The position numbers and the translations under genes are program-made. Positions 34,145 through 42,285 of a DNA stretch of 57,879 nt are shown here, in pieces (position 1 is the first letter of the stretch; each line of letters begins with the position of its first letter). The stretch is taken from assembly GCF_002498315.1 (NCBI RefSeq), contig NZ_DAGX01000005.1:651336-709214 (forward strand). Direction: 5' to 3'. The stretch is from Methanofollis sp. UBA420. GTDB lineage: Archaea; Halobacteriota; Methanomicrobia; Methanomicrobiales; Methanofollaceae. The notes beneath the pieces are model-generated. The model ran no database searches. It was not told the origin of the DNA and was given only the letters and a program-made list of their open reading frames with translations.

Positions 34145-35110
34145 TCAGTCCCTCCCGGGCACGAGGTCGCAGCCCATACACGCCGCACACATCGTCCGCG
34201 CCTCTCTGGCGTCGAGGCCGGCCGCAACCATCTCCTCCCGTGCGATCGCATGCAGCCTGAGCAGACGCTCTGCTGAAGGGCGCGTGAAGTGCGCGAGGCC
34301 CGCCGACGGAGTGAGAGGCCTGAGGACAGGGATCACCCCGATCGAGCAGAGCCTCCTGACGGTAGCCGCCATCTCCTCGTCGCTCTCGCCCAGGCCAACG
34401 ATGATGTTGCTCTGGACATGGTTCTTCCCGAAGAGGCGCACCGACTCCTCAAGCACTTCCCAGACGAGGTTCCACTCAAGGCCCGGACACATCTCCGCAA
34501 AGAGGCCGGGTGTCGCCGCCTCGATGTTGAACTTCACCTCCGCGGCCCCGGCCTCTTTCAGGAGACGGGGGGAGTCCCGCGTCGGGTAGATGGAGACGCC
34601 GACGGGCAGGCCGAAGGGGACGAGGGCCCGCACAGCGTCGAGGGTGCGTCTCTCCTCCTCCTCGATACTCCCGGCCACGCCGCTCGTCAAGGAGATCGCG
34701 TCGATCCTCCCGATGACAGACCTGACCATCGCCACGACCTCCTCCGTACTCTTCGTCCGCCCGACCCGGCCGGGGACGGCACAGTACAGGCAGGAGAAGA
34801 TGCAGGAGGTGGTGAGGGTGATGAAGGCCTGCCCAGGGCAGTGGAAACCCGGCACCTCAAGGACGCCCCTTACCATCTCGCCGCGGAAGGGAAGGGTCGC
34901 GTTCCCCTTCCCCTCGTGGATGAGGACGAGATCGGCATGCGGGTCCACAGAAAGACGGACTCTCATGCCGTCGACAGAAAAAAAGACAGAACCCTCGCCG
35001 CCCGCACCGGGCCCCGCGGTGGAAGAGGAGAGGTATGTGCCGGGGGGGACGCCCCCAACCTTCACCTTTCCCGCGGCAAGGAGTGCGGCCTTCAGCCTCA
35101 GCCTGTCCAT
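34145..35110 (-). CDS. Radical SAM protein of unknown function in the coenzyme B operon
   Basis: A 321-residue radical SAM enzyme. The cluster motif CxxxCxxC is Cys103/107/110 (TSCIFSCLYCAVPG), preceded by GFHCPGQAFITL. TIM-barrel features include the GG-like ISLTSGVAG, EVKFNIEAATPGLF and NIIVGLGESDEEM. The C terminus MCAACMGCDL may bind an auxiliary Fe-S cluster. It is not the McrA arginine methylase Mmp10 by motif. Starting ATG 35110 has GGAGGCGA upstream and overlaps the mmp11-like gene by 13 bases. Activity and substrate unknown; sulfur or carbon insertion is possible in this setting. Confidence 0.82.
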   Translation of the reverse strand: MDRLRLKAALLAAGKVKVGGVPPGTYLSSSTAGPGAGGEGSVFFSVDGMRVRLSVDPHADLVLIHEGKGNATLPFRGEMVRGVLEVPGFHCPGQAFITLTTSCIFSCLYCAVPGRVGRTKSTEEVVAMVRSVIGRIDAISLTSGVAGSIEEEERRTLDAVRALVPFGLPVGVSIYPTRDSPRLLKEAGAAEVKFNIEAATPGLFAEMCPGLEWNLVWEVLEESVRLFGKNHVQSNIIVGLGESDEEMAATVRRLCSIGVIPVLRPLTPSAGLAHFTRPSAERLLRLHAIAREEMVAAGLDAREARTMCAACMGCDLVPGRD

Positions 35111-36006
35111 AAGGACGTCGCCTCCCCGTAGTCCGTATAGAAGGGGATCGCCGCCACCGCACCGATGAGGCCGTGGCCGTCCATCACGACCCTGACCTCG
35201 CCGAGCACGGCTTCGAGGTCGGCCCATGCGACCTTACCCCTCTTCACCGTCTCGCCGTAGTGCCTGAGCAACGACGGGTCGAAACCGACGTATGCCGCCA
35301 TCCCTGTCTCGTCGGAGAGCGTGTGGCGGCGGAGCAGGGCGGCAAACCGCTCGATAAGTCCGTCGGGGTCGGACGACGCGAACTCCACCGCACAGGCGAC
35401 GCAGTTCTTCGTCCTCTCCGGGACCGGGTAGAGCTGGACGATGGTGTGGGAGAGGTACACCGAGGACGCGTCGGCGACCGCCTTCGCAATGTTGTGGACG
35501 AGGGTCCAGGTCGCCCCCTCCTCGGGAGTGTCGGTGTCGTCGACCCCGATGACTACCCGCTCGCGCCGCGGCAGCCAGATCGTCGACCCGGCCAGTTTGC
35601 CGCCGCCGGACTCGTCGCATGACGCCCGGATCACCCCGCCGCCGCGGGCGCGGCAGGCCGAGGCCCCGACGCCGCCGCCGCCCATGCCAAGATAGGTGAC
35701 CGCGATCTCGTCGCCCTCCACCGCGGCACCCGCGATCCCCGCGGGGAAGCGGGAGCCCTCAAGAGACAGGTGGACACATCCGGCCCTGAGGACGTACCGT
35801 GTCGTCGCCCCCACTGTCCGGGCGGAGACGACGATGGGACTCTGTGCATAGTGGCGGCGGACCCAGTGGGCCCCGCCCAGGCAGTCGAAGAACTCCACCA
35901 GTTCTATCCGGCTGCCTTCACCATCGGCGACCGCCGCGATCAGGGGGTACGCCACCACATAGGGGTCTGTAAGCCCCTCAGACACGGCCGCCCGGTTGTT
36001 CTCCAT
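35098..36006 (-). CDS. Methanogenesis marker protein 11-like
   Basis: A 302-residue protein. An N-terminal beta domain has FDCLGGAHWVRRHYAQSPIV and the Gly-rich GMGGGGVGASACRARGGGVI. The C-terminal domain has VVIGVDDTDTPEEGATWTLV, the motif shared with TiaS-like (agmatinylcytidine synthetase) folds, and TIVQLYPVPERTKNCVACA. These traits match methanogenesis marker 11 (TIGR03280), found in methanogens and of unknown function. A closely related gene lies directly upstream. It overlaps both neighbours, so it is part of the aks operon. Confidence 0.8.
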   Translation of the reverse strand: MENNRAAVSEGLTDPYVVAYPLIAAVADGEGSRIELVEFFDCLGGAHWVRRHYAQSPIVVSARTVGATTRYVLRAGCVHLSLEGSRFPAGIAGAAVEGDEIAVTYLGMGGGGVGASACRARGGGVIRASCDESGGGKLAGSTIWLPRRERVVIGVDDTDTPEEGATWTLVHNIAKAVADASSVYLSHTIVQLYPVPERTKNCVACAVEFASSDPDGLIERFAALLRRHTLSDETGMAAYVGFDPSLLRHYGETVKRGKVAWADLEAVLGEVRVVMDGHGLIGAVAAIPFYTDYGEATSLWTG

Positions 36007-36943
36007 AGAGACCTGCTGCCTCCACGCCGCGGTTGCCCCAGAGCACCGCACCGAATGCACCGATCCGTCCCTTGCTCGCCGCGGAGTCGATGAAAGTGAC
36101 GCCGAGACGGGCGGCCTCGGCCTCCACCTCCTCCCGGGAAATGAGGTCGATCTTGATCTTCTTCTCGTAGTCAGACTCGGGGAGACAGAGGCCGCGATAG
36201 TAAGCGATCCCGGTGTCGCCGGAGACCGCGTGCCCCTCGATGTACTCCTTCACGAAGGCGAGGAGGGGCTCGACCGATCCCGGCCTCACGGCGAAGTTCA
36301 GCACCGAACCGACGCAGTTCGTCGTCTTTTCAGGGGCCTTCGGGTTGAGCTGCACGAGGCGCATATTAAGGTACTCAGCTCCCGGAACCCTGCACGCCTC
36401 GGCACACTTGAGGGCGAGCACCCAGGTGGCCCCCTCCTGCTTCGTGTCGGTGTCGTCGATCCCGATGGTCAGTTTCTCGTACTTCGGGGTGACGATCCGC
36501 ACCCGGCAGACCCGCGACCCCCCGATGTGGAGGTCCTCGTCTGTCGGGTACTCGGCCCGGATCACGCCGGGCGCCTGCGGGAGGCAGGCGGCGACGCCGA
36601 CACCGGCACCGGCGATCCCTGCCCAGGAGGTGACAACCTCGTCGCCCTGCACCTCGACACCCTCCAGGGCCTGGCCGCCGATTTCCTGGCCGGCCGCACC
36701 GAAGTTCGCCTCGTACTTCCCGAGGCGGGCAAGCATCGTCATCGAGGACCCCTGCACCTCCGCGGAGGAGAGAGCGCCGCAGGCACGCCGCCTGTTCATC
36801 ATGTCCCACTCGATGGTGCCGCGGTGGCGGCAGGTCTCCAGGATCTCGGCCATGCCGGCCTGCTCGTCCACCATGACAATGAACTTCTCTGCAAAGAGCG
36901 GTCCGAAGCGCCCTTTCACTTCTGCGGGAGTCAGCGTGATCAT
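35978..36943 (-). CDS. Paralogue of the marker 11-like protein, first gene of the operon
   Basis: A 321-residue relative of the gene at 35098-36006. It has the same plan: N-terminal domain (RHRGTIEWDMMNRRRACG in place of GGAHWVRRHY, and GIAGAGVGVAACLPQAPGVI), then TIGIDDTDTKQEGATWVLALK and LVQLNPKAPEKTTNCVGS, and an added tail with VTFIDSAASKGRIGAFGAV. ATG 36943 has GGTG about 8 nt upstream and an AT-rich promoter region beyond it. The two copies probably arose by tandem duplication. Function unknown; it could form a heteromer with its neighbour. Confidence 0.78.
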   Translation of the reverse strand: MITLTPAEVKGRFGPLFAEKFIVMVDEQAGMAEILETCRHRGTIEWDMMNRRRACGALSSAEVQGSSMTMLARLGKYEANFGAAGQEIGGQALEGVEVQGDEVVTSWAGIAGAGVGVAACLPQAPGVIRAEYPTDEDLHIGGSRVCRVRIVTPKYEKLTIGIDDTDTKQEGATWVLALKCAEACRVPGAEYLNMRLVQLNPKAPEKTTNCVGSVLNFAVRPGSVEPLLAFVKEYIEGHAVSGDTGIAYYRGLCLPESDYEKKIKIDLISREEVEAEAARLGVTFIDSAASKGRIGAFGAVLWGNRGVEAAGLYGEQPGGRV

Positions 36944-37685
36944 GATATACACCGAAAATTTCGTTGACGAAATATTCGGCGTCATCGGAGATAAATGGAT
37001 CGCCCTTCCGGGGGCAAGAATAAGCAGGAGAAGAGGGGAGTGATCCGATCGTGTGATTCGAGAAGGAGATACTCACGCCATCCTGCAGGAGGCCCAGCCG
37101 GACATCCCCTTCCCCGAGCAGGTTAAGGAGAGGAGACGGTCGCCCCTCACCGTATAGATGAAAGGACAGGGGGGGTCGGGAGGGCCGACCCGGCGATGAT
37201 ACAGTCGGTTTAAAAAAAGGGCTATCGACCCCGCAGGACATGGCCCGGGTCAAAGAAGCCCAAATGTGCGTCTAATCAGGGAATTACACCGTCCTTTGCG
37301 GGTCAGATCGGGGAGATCAGGCAATCCCGGCATACAGGGGTCTGTGCACAAAACAGGATGAAATCCAGCAAGACTCAACGCCCCCAGGTCGCCGATATGA
37401 TTGCAGGTAATGTCCACCCCTCCCGGCCCCCCATCGTACCAGGAAAGGGGAGGGAGCGAGGCCGAAAATTGTCCCGAACCGGGCCATGACGATACCCCGG
37501 TATGAAGATGTCAACATGGCCGATTTTTCAGGTGCCTGATGCCCTCAAGGGGGGAGCAAAACCCCGAAAACTTCGTGTTTCGGCTCTTTAGAAACCCTCC
37601 TGCACCCGTCGATGAGTCGCTGATCCGCTGAGGGGACATGTGGATCCACCGCCTTCTCCCACAATTGAAACCGGGAGACTACAGC

Positions 37686-37794
37686 GAAGACCTAACGGTC
37701 TTCTTGAACTCACTTCGTTCGGTCCTCGAAAACCTACGGTTTTTGCTGCCGGGGGAAACGAGCGTCAGCGAGTTCGAGAAAACCTTTGGTTTTC
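37686..37794. repeat. Cluster of inverted repeats (REP/MITE-like)
   Basis: Three hairpins occur within 110 bp: GAAGACC-TAAC-GGTCTTC, AAAACC-TAC-GGTTTT and GAAAACC-TTT-GGTTTTC. Between them GAACTCACTTCGTTC and its degenerate inverse (CGAGCGTCAGCGAGTTC) form a larger imperfect inverted repeat. The similar arms suggest a repeated intergenic element. No transposase lies nearby. Confidence 0.5.
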
Positions 37795-38100
37795 GGTGGT
37801 AGTCCCCCGCTACAGGCACTTCGGAAAAATTTTACACAGTCCGTGTTTCTCGCACCCTCTGGCGCCCTCACCCGATCGTCAGACAGGATCACAGACATCA
37901 CATGCCGCAGAAAAGCCGTCAGGTACCGGTTGAAAAGCGACCAGACACCAGACAGGCACACCGTGCGCGGTGCTGTCCGCTCCCGATACCAGAAAGAGGA
38001 ACAGATCACCCGATACAGGCCACGCGAACCGGCCCCACCTATCCCGGCGACAAAATCACCCCATCACGGGAAGATATCGCCCAGCGCAGGGGAGGAAACG

Positions 38101-38108
38101 AAAAAAAA
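38101..38108 (-). terminator. T-run directly after ftr
   Basis: Eight T residues on the minus strand follow the ftr stop codon without a gap, as expected for an archaeal oligo-T terminator. Confidence 0.5.
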
Positions 38109-38993
38109 TTAGATAAGGTCCTTCAGCTCGATCTTGAAGGGACCGAGGTTGCCGCCGAAGTTGCCGGCGCTGATGAAGACGACGCCCGGCACCTTGGTCG
38201 CCGCCTTGATGCCCTCGGCCATCGCTTCCTTCACGCAGTCCTCGTCAAGGCCGTCGATGACGATCTCGTAGATCGCCTTGACACCCTCGGGCACCATGGA
38301 GTCCTCGACCTTCTCCCTGAGAGTCGGGCAGTACTTCTCATTGGTGCTTGCCGCCATGAACTTGTACTTCTTCGAGCCGACCTTCGAGCCCGAGGCAACG
38401 ATGCCGCCAGGGAAGGAGGTGATGACACCGAAGACACCGGCGATCGCGTCGACCGCCGCCTGGGCGCCCATGAGGGCAGCCATCTGGTTCTCACCCATCA
38501 CGAAGAAGTTCCCGCCGGCAACGCCCTTGACAATGCCGAACTCCTCCTCGCCGACGTACTCGCCGTTCATGATCGGGATCGCCCAGCACTTCCTGCCGCC
38601 GACCTCCTTCTGGTACTCGTAACCATCGCCGAAGAAGTGGAGCTTCACCGCGATACGCTCCTCCGCCTCGGGCAGACCGTCGAAGACCGCGGTCGTCGCG
38701 GCGGTGAGGACGCACTCGGCAAGCCTCTCGACGACCTGCTCCTTCAGCTTCTTCTTGCCCGCACAGATCAGGATCGCATAGCCCGGCCTTCCGTCCGGAG
38801 TCTCCTCGGCCGGGACAAAGCCCTCGATGCCTGCCTCACAGGGGCAGCCAATAGCCGAAGTCGCAAAACCGGTCGCCTCGGCGGCGGCCTTGTATGCGTA
38901 GTCCTCGGTGACTGCAGTTATAATGACCCGGGAAACCCAGGTCGGAAACGCCTCTGCGTACGTATCGTCGATGGTCACACCATTTAACTCCAT
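38109..38993 (-). CDS. ftr: Formylmethanofuran:tetrahydromethanopterin formyltransferase
   Basis: Moves the formyl group from formylmethanofuran to tetrahydromethanopterin, the second step of CO2 reduction (cytoplasm). The 294-residue protein begins MELNGVTIDDTYAEAFPTW and shows the Ftr motifs ATGFATSAIGCPCEAGIEGF, GRKCWAIPIMNGEYV and SGSKVGSKKYKFMAASTNE. Full length. ATG 38993 has GAGGTG at 7 nt. It is divergent from the fwd/hdr operon that supplies its substrate, across a 345-bp regulatory gap. Confidence 0.96.
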   Translation of the reverse strand: MELNGVTIDDTYAEAFPTWVSRVIITAVTEDYAYKAAAEATGFATSAIGCPCEAGIEGFVPAEETPDGRPGYAILICAGKKKLKEQVVERLAECVLTAATTAVFDGLPEAEERIAVKLHFFGDGYEYQKEVGGRKCWAIPIMNGEYVGEEEFGIVKGVAGGNFFVMGENQMAALMGAQAAVDAIAGVFGVITSFPGGIVASGSKVGSKKYKFMAASTNEKYCPTLREKVEDSMVPEGVKAIYEIVIDGLDEDCVKEAMAEGIKAATKVPGVVFISAGNFGGNLGPFKIELKDLI

Positions 38994-39338
38994 GTTTGCA
39001 CCTCATATGCAGAGTCGCAGGACAATTTCCTGCCTTCTCTACTCTGTTACAGAATGCAACAGGGGAATAGAAGAAGATTTCTAATTCTTCCGCCCCCACC
39101 CGGCCACCAATGTCACGGGTCGACAGGAAGGAGCGCGCCTTCCAATGAAACACCACGCGCCGGTGATCTGGCGGCAGTGCGACAGGGAGACGTTTAATCA
39201 GGGTTACAAATTAACATATTAGCATTGCCCGATGCAGGATACGGATTTTTTCGGGTGCCTTCTTTCAGAAAGTTTATCTATATTATTTGACAACTCTTTC
39301 ATAATCGATTTTAATCGAGATAGCTGGTGCGTGAAACC
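38994..39338. promoter_or_regulatory. Divergent control region between ftr and fwdG
   Basis: 345 bp without a gene. AT-rich TATA-like elements face fwdG (TTTATCTATATTATTTG, about 39272-39288). An inverted repeat TCGATT-TT-AATCGA (39305-39318) lies between that element and the fwdG ATG at 39339. The left half holds GC-rich sequence with no clear signal. Confidence 0.5.
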
Positions 39339-39611
39339 ATGGCATTTGCAGTGCACGTAAACATGGAACGTTGTACCGGTTGTAACAATTGTGTGGTCGC
39401 GTGCCCCGTAGACGCACTGGAGCTCAACACCGTGGATCCTGTCACCACTGACAAGATCTACAAGGTGATGAACGGCAAGGCAACCGTCCTTGACGTTGAT
39501 CACGAGCTCTGTGCCGGATGCGGCGTTTGCGTCGAGGCATGCCCATACAATGTGATACGACTGGTCGTAGGACCAATGCAGTCCGGGCCCGGTGCCCAGA
39601 CACAGGCATAA
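39339..39611 (+). CDS. fwdG: 2x[4Fe-4S] ferredoxin subunit of formylmethanofuran dehydrogenase
   Basis: A 90-residue ferredoxin with two classical clusters: CTGCNNCVVACPVDAL and CAGCGVCVEACPYNVI. It would carry electrons within the Fwd complex. First gene of the fwdGF-hdrCBA-mvhD-fwdDBAC operon; 16 bp before fwdF. The ATG at 39339 is preferred over an in-frame ATG four codons upstream because a GGTG lies near and homology begins at MAFAVHVN. A free ferredoxin is the alternative. Confidence 0.85.
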   Translation: MAFAVHVNMERCTGCNNCVVACPVDALELNTVDPVTTDKIYKVMNGKATVLDVDHELCAGCGVCVEACPYNVIRLVVGPMQSGPGAQTQA

Positions 39612-39627
39612 GGAGTGAGGGTTATTC

Positions 39628-40794
39628 ATGGCGATATTTCCAAAATTCTCCAAAAAGAGAGATGGTGTCAACATCATCAATGAACAGCGGCTCCTTCAGG
39701 CAGTCAACCACCTGATCCTTGACAGCCAGAGGTGCACAGGCTGCGGTATCTGTGCCGAGTCCTGCCCCGAGGACGCTATTACCGTCAGCATGGTTGGAGC
39801 GACCAAGAGAAAGAACGCAATCGACTACGCAAGCCCGGTGAACATTGACGAGGTCAAGTGCTCGTACTGTGGTGTCTGCGTCGTTATGTGCCCGTTCAAC
39901 TCTCTGACACTGAAGATCAATGGCGAAGAGCGGCTTCCCATCATCGAGAAGGAGGGCTTCCCCGAGTACGACATGCTCGCCACGATCGACGACGAGAAGT
40001 GCGTGCGGTGCACAACCTGCGAGGATGTCTGCCCGCGTGACGCGATCGACCGCGACGTCCCGGCATTCGAGGGCACCGTCGAGGACGGCCGCGAACGCCA
40101 GACTGCACTGACCGCCAAGACCACGTTCGAGGTCGACACCGAGAAGTGCACGGTCTGCGGCATCTGCGGATCACTCTGCCCGGCCATCGACGTCAAGCGC
40201 AAGGACTTCACCGCCGAGACCGGCAAGGTCGAGGGCGACGTCCTCTGGGACGAGAAACTCTGCGACGGCTGCAAGGTCTGCGTCGACGCCTGCCCCGAAG
40301 AGGCAATCACCGTCAACCGTGAGGTTGAGGCGAAGAAGCTCCCCGGCAAGGTCAACATCATCGAGGACGACTGCTGCACCTGCCGCTGGTGCGCAACGAA
40401 CTGTCCGACCGAGGCAATCACCGTCGAGAAGATCTTCACCGGCGATATCGAATTCCACGCCGAGAAGTGCCCCGGCGGCTGCTCGACCTGTGCCGAGATC
40501 TGCCCGGCTCATGCAATATATCTCCCGTCCCCGTCCCCTGCAGCCCAGATGAAGGGCCAGAAGGAGGCAAACATCGCCGTCAACAAGGATCTCTGTATCC
40601 TCTGCGGCGCATGTGTCAACGCCTGCCCCGGCGAGGACATCATCGTTCTGAAGAGAACAGGCATCCGGATGAAGGGCAAGGAAACCGACCTCTTCAACAG
40701 GATCAAGGCAAAGCTCTTCACCCCACGGACCTCCATGGTTAAAGAGGACGTAAAGCCAGGAGAAGTGGAGCTCAAGGCCCTTGAAAACGCGTGA
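39628..40794 (+). CDS. fwdF: Polyferredoxin subunit of formylmethanofuran dehydrogenase
   Basis: A 388-residue polyferredoxin with eight [4Fe-4S] motifs in tandem, from CTGCGICAESCPEDAI near residue 33 to CILCGACVNACPGEDI near 326. Other copies are CSYCGVC, CVRCTTC, CTVCGIC, CDGCKVC, CCTCRWC and CPGGCSTC (the last irregular). It links the Fwd catalytic core to Hdr in the known supercomplexes. GGAGTGAGG before its ATG. Ten bases ahead of hdrC. Confidence 0.93.
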   Translation: MAIFPKFSKKRDGVNIINEQRLLQAVNHLILDSQRCTGCGICAESCPEDAITVSMVGATKRKNAIDYASPVNIDEVKCSYCGVCVVMCPFNSLTLKINGEERLPIIEKEGFPEYDMLATIDDEKCVRCTTCEDVCPRDAIDRDVPAFEGTVEDGRERQTALTAKTTFEVDTEKCTVCGICGSLCPAIDVKRKDFTAETGKVEGDVLWDEKLCDGCKVCVDACPEEAITVNREVEAKKLPGKVNIIEDDCCTCRWCATNCPTEAITVEKIFTGDIEFHAEKCPGGCSTCAEICPAHAIYLPSPSPAAQMKGQKEANIAVNKDLCILCGACVNACPGEDIIVLKRTGIRMKGKETDLFNRIKAKLFTPRTSMVKEDVKPGEVELKALENA

Positions 40795-40803
40795 GGTAGT
40801 GAC

Positions 40804-41382
40804 ATGGTAAAAGGATATTCTGACCCTGCAATGGAAGAGAAATTCCAGGACAGGTATTTCCACACAACGGACAGCAATCCTGAATTCCTCAAGGACGTGG
40901 AGAAGCTCTCCCGCTCGATCCCGCACATGTGCTTCCAGTGCGGCACCTGCACGGGCTCCTGCCCCTCGGCCCCTCGTTCGAGCTACCGGATCCGGAAGTT
41001 CGTCCGCCGCGCCGTTCTCGGACTTGAGAAAGAGTCGCTGACCGACCCCGACCTGTGGCTCTGCACCACCTGCTACAGCTGCACCGACCGCTGCCCGCGT
41101 GACATTGCCCCGACCGACGTCATCATGGCAATGCGGAACCTTGCATTCAAGTGGGACATCGTCCCGAGGAACTTCCTCAAGACGATCCAGCTCATCTACA
41201 ACACCGGTCACGGTGTGCCGAACAACGACGTGAACCGGGCAGCCCGGGTCAAGTTAGGCCTTGAGGCCGAACCCGAAACCACCCACAAGTACCCCGAGTA
41301 CCTGCCGGGTATCAGGAAGATCATGGACCACTACCACATGAAAGAGAATGCAGACAGGATCCTCTCAGAGGGTGAACACTGA
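40804..41382 (+). CDS. hdrC: CoB-CoM heterodisulfide reductase subunit C
   Basis: Small iron-sulfur subunit (192 residues) with two [4Fe-4S] sites, CFQCGTCTGSCPS and CTTCYSCTDRCPRDIAP, followed by a helical end typical of HdrC. It passes electrons from HdrA to HdrB. Its TGA overlaps the hdrB ATG by one base. GAGGTAG before the start. Confidence 0.95.
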   Translation: MVKGYSDPAMEEKFQDRYFHTTDSNPEFLKDVEKLSRSIPHMCFQCGTCTGSCPSAPRSSYRIRKFVRRAVLGLEKESLTDPDLWLCTTCYSCTDRCPRDIAPTDVIMAMRNLAFKWDIVPRNFLKTIQLIYNTGHGVPNNDVNRAARVKLGLEAEPETTHKYPEYLPGIRKIMDHYHMKENADRILSEGEH

Positions 41383-42272
41383 TGCAGCAGTATGCCTTTT
41401 TCCTGGGTTGTATCGCACCGAACCGTTATCCCGGTTGTGAGGCCGCCGCCATCAAGACGAGCAGGAACCTCGGCATCGAGCTCCTCCCCCTGAAGGGTGC
41501 GAGCTGCTGCCCGGCACCGGGCGCGTTCGGCGCTGTCGACCTGAACGTCTGGTATGCGATGGCAGCCAGGAACATCGTCCTGGCCGAGCAGATGAACAAG
41601 GACATCGCCCTCATCTGCAACGGCTGCTACAAGTCGATCTACGAGGTCAACGAACGCCTCAAGGAAGACGACGAGCTCCGCGACGGCGTCAACGAAGTCC
41701 TCTCCGAGATCGACATGGAATTCAAGGGCTCGATCGACGTGTACCACCTCGCCGAGCTCTACTATGACAGCAAGATCTGCGGACCCGACAAGATCCGCGA
41801 GTCCGTCGTCAGACCGCTCACCGGCACGAAGATCGCCGTCCACTACGGCTGCCACCTTCTCAAGCCCATCAAGGAGCGCCGCTTCGACGACGCCGAGAAC
41901 CCGATGTGGATCGAGGCAATCGTCGAGGCACTCGGCGCCGAGGCAGTGCAGTACCGCAACAAGATGCAGTGTTGCGGTGCAGGCGGCGGTGTCCGTGGCT
42001 TCGACATTGCCCACTCGCTGGACATCACGAACGAGAAGCTGACCAATATCAACGAAGTCGGCGCGGACGCAATCACCGAAGTCTGCCCGTTCTGCCAGCT
42101 CCAGTTCGACCGCGGCCAGATCGAGATCGGCGAGAAGTTCGGCATCGAGTGGCACATCCCTGTGCTTCACTACAACGAACTGCTGGGCCTTGCCCAGGGA
42201 ATGAGTCCGCAGGAACTGGCGCTTGACCTCCACGGCATCGACTGCAAGCCGTTCCTGGACAAGATTCTGTAA
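41382..42272 (+). CDS. hdrB: CoB-CoM heterodisulfide reductase subunit B
   Basis: Catalytic subunit (296 residues) that reduces the CoM-S-S-CoB disulfide at two noncubane [4Fe-4S] clusters. CCG-domain cysteines: GCIAPNRYPGCEAA, ASCCPAPGAFG, then HYGCHLLKP, QCCGAGGGVRGFDI and VCPFCQLQFD. Cytoplasmic, part of HdrABC. Full length. The two CCG repeats are intact. Confidence 0.96.
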   Translation: MQQYAFFLGCIAPNRYPGCEAAAIKTSRNLGIELLPLKGASCCPAPGAFGAVDLNVWYAMAARNIVLAEQMNKDIALICNGCYKSIYEVNERLKEDDELRDGVNEVLSEIDMEFKGSIDVYHLAELYYDSKICGPDKIRESVVRPLTGTKIAVHYGCHLLKPIKERRFDDAENPMWIEAIVEALGAEAVQYRNKMQCCGAGGGVRGFDIAHSLDITNEKLTNINEVGADAITEVCPFCQLQFDRGQIEIGEKFGIEWHIPVLHYNELLGLAQGMSPQELALDLHGIDCKPFLDKIL

Positions 42273-42285
42273 GGGAGGAAAATAC

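Larger units (their letters stand above)
36944..38108. other. 1.16-kb gene-free, hairpin-rich interval
   Basis: No ORF here has a ribosome site or protein-like composition. One 34-codon GTG frame (37053-37157, encoding a charged peptide ending KERRRSPLTV) could be the remnant of a gene. Several short hairpins lie within it (37564-37583, 37686-37703, 37729-37743, 37778-37794). The right end holds the ftr terminator. Confidence 0.6.

Noticed and set aside
32154..34589. 811-codon plus-strand ORF
   Set aside because: Opposite aksA, the ThDP gene and part of the radical SAM gene; Ser/Arg-rich with no domain.
37317..38112. Short ORFs in the hairpin-rich gap
   Set aside because: No ribosome sites, no family resemblance, and they overlap inverted repeats.
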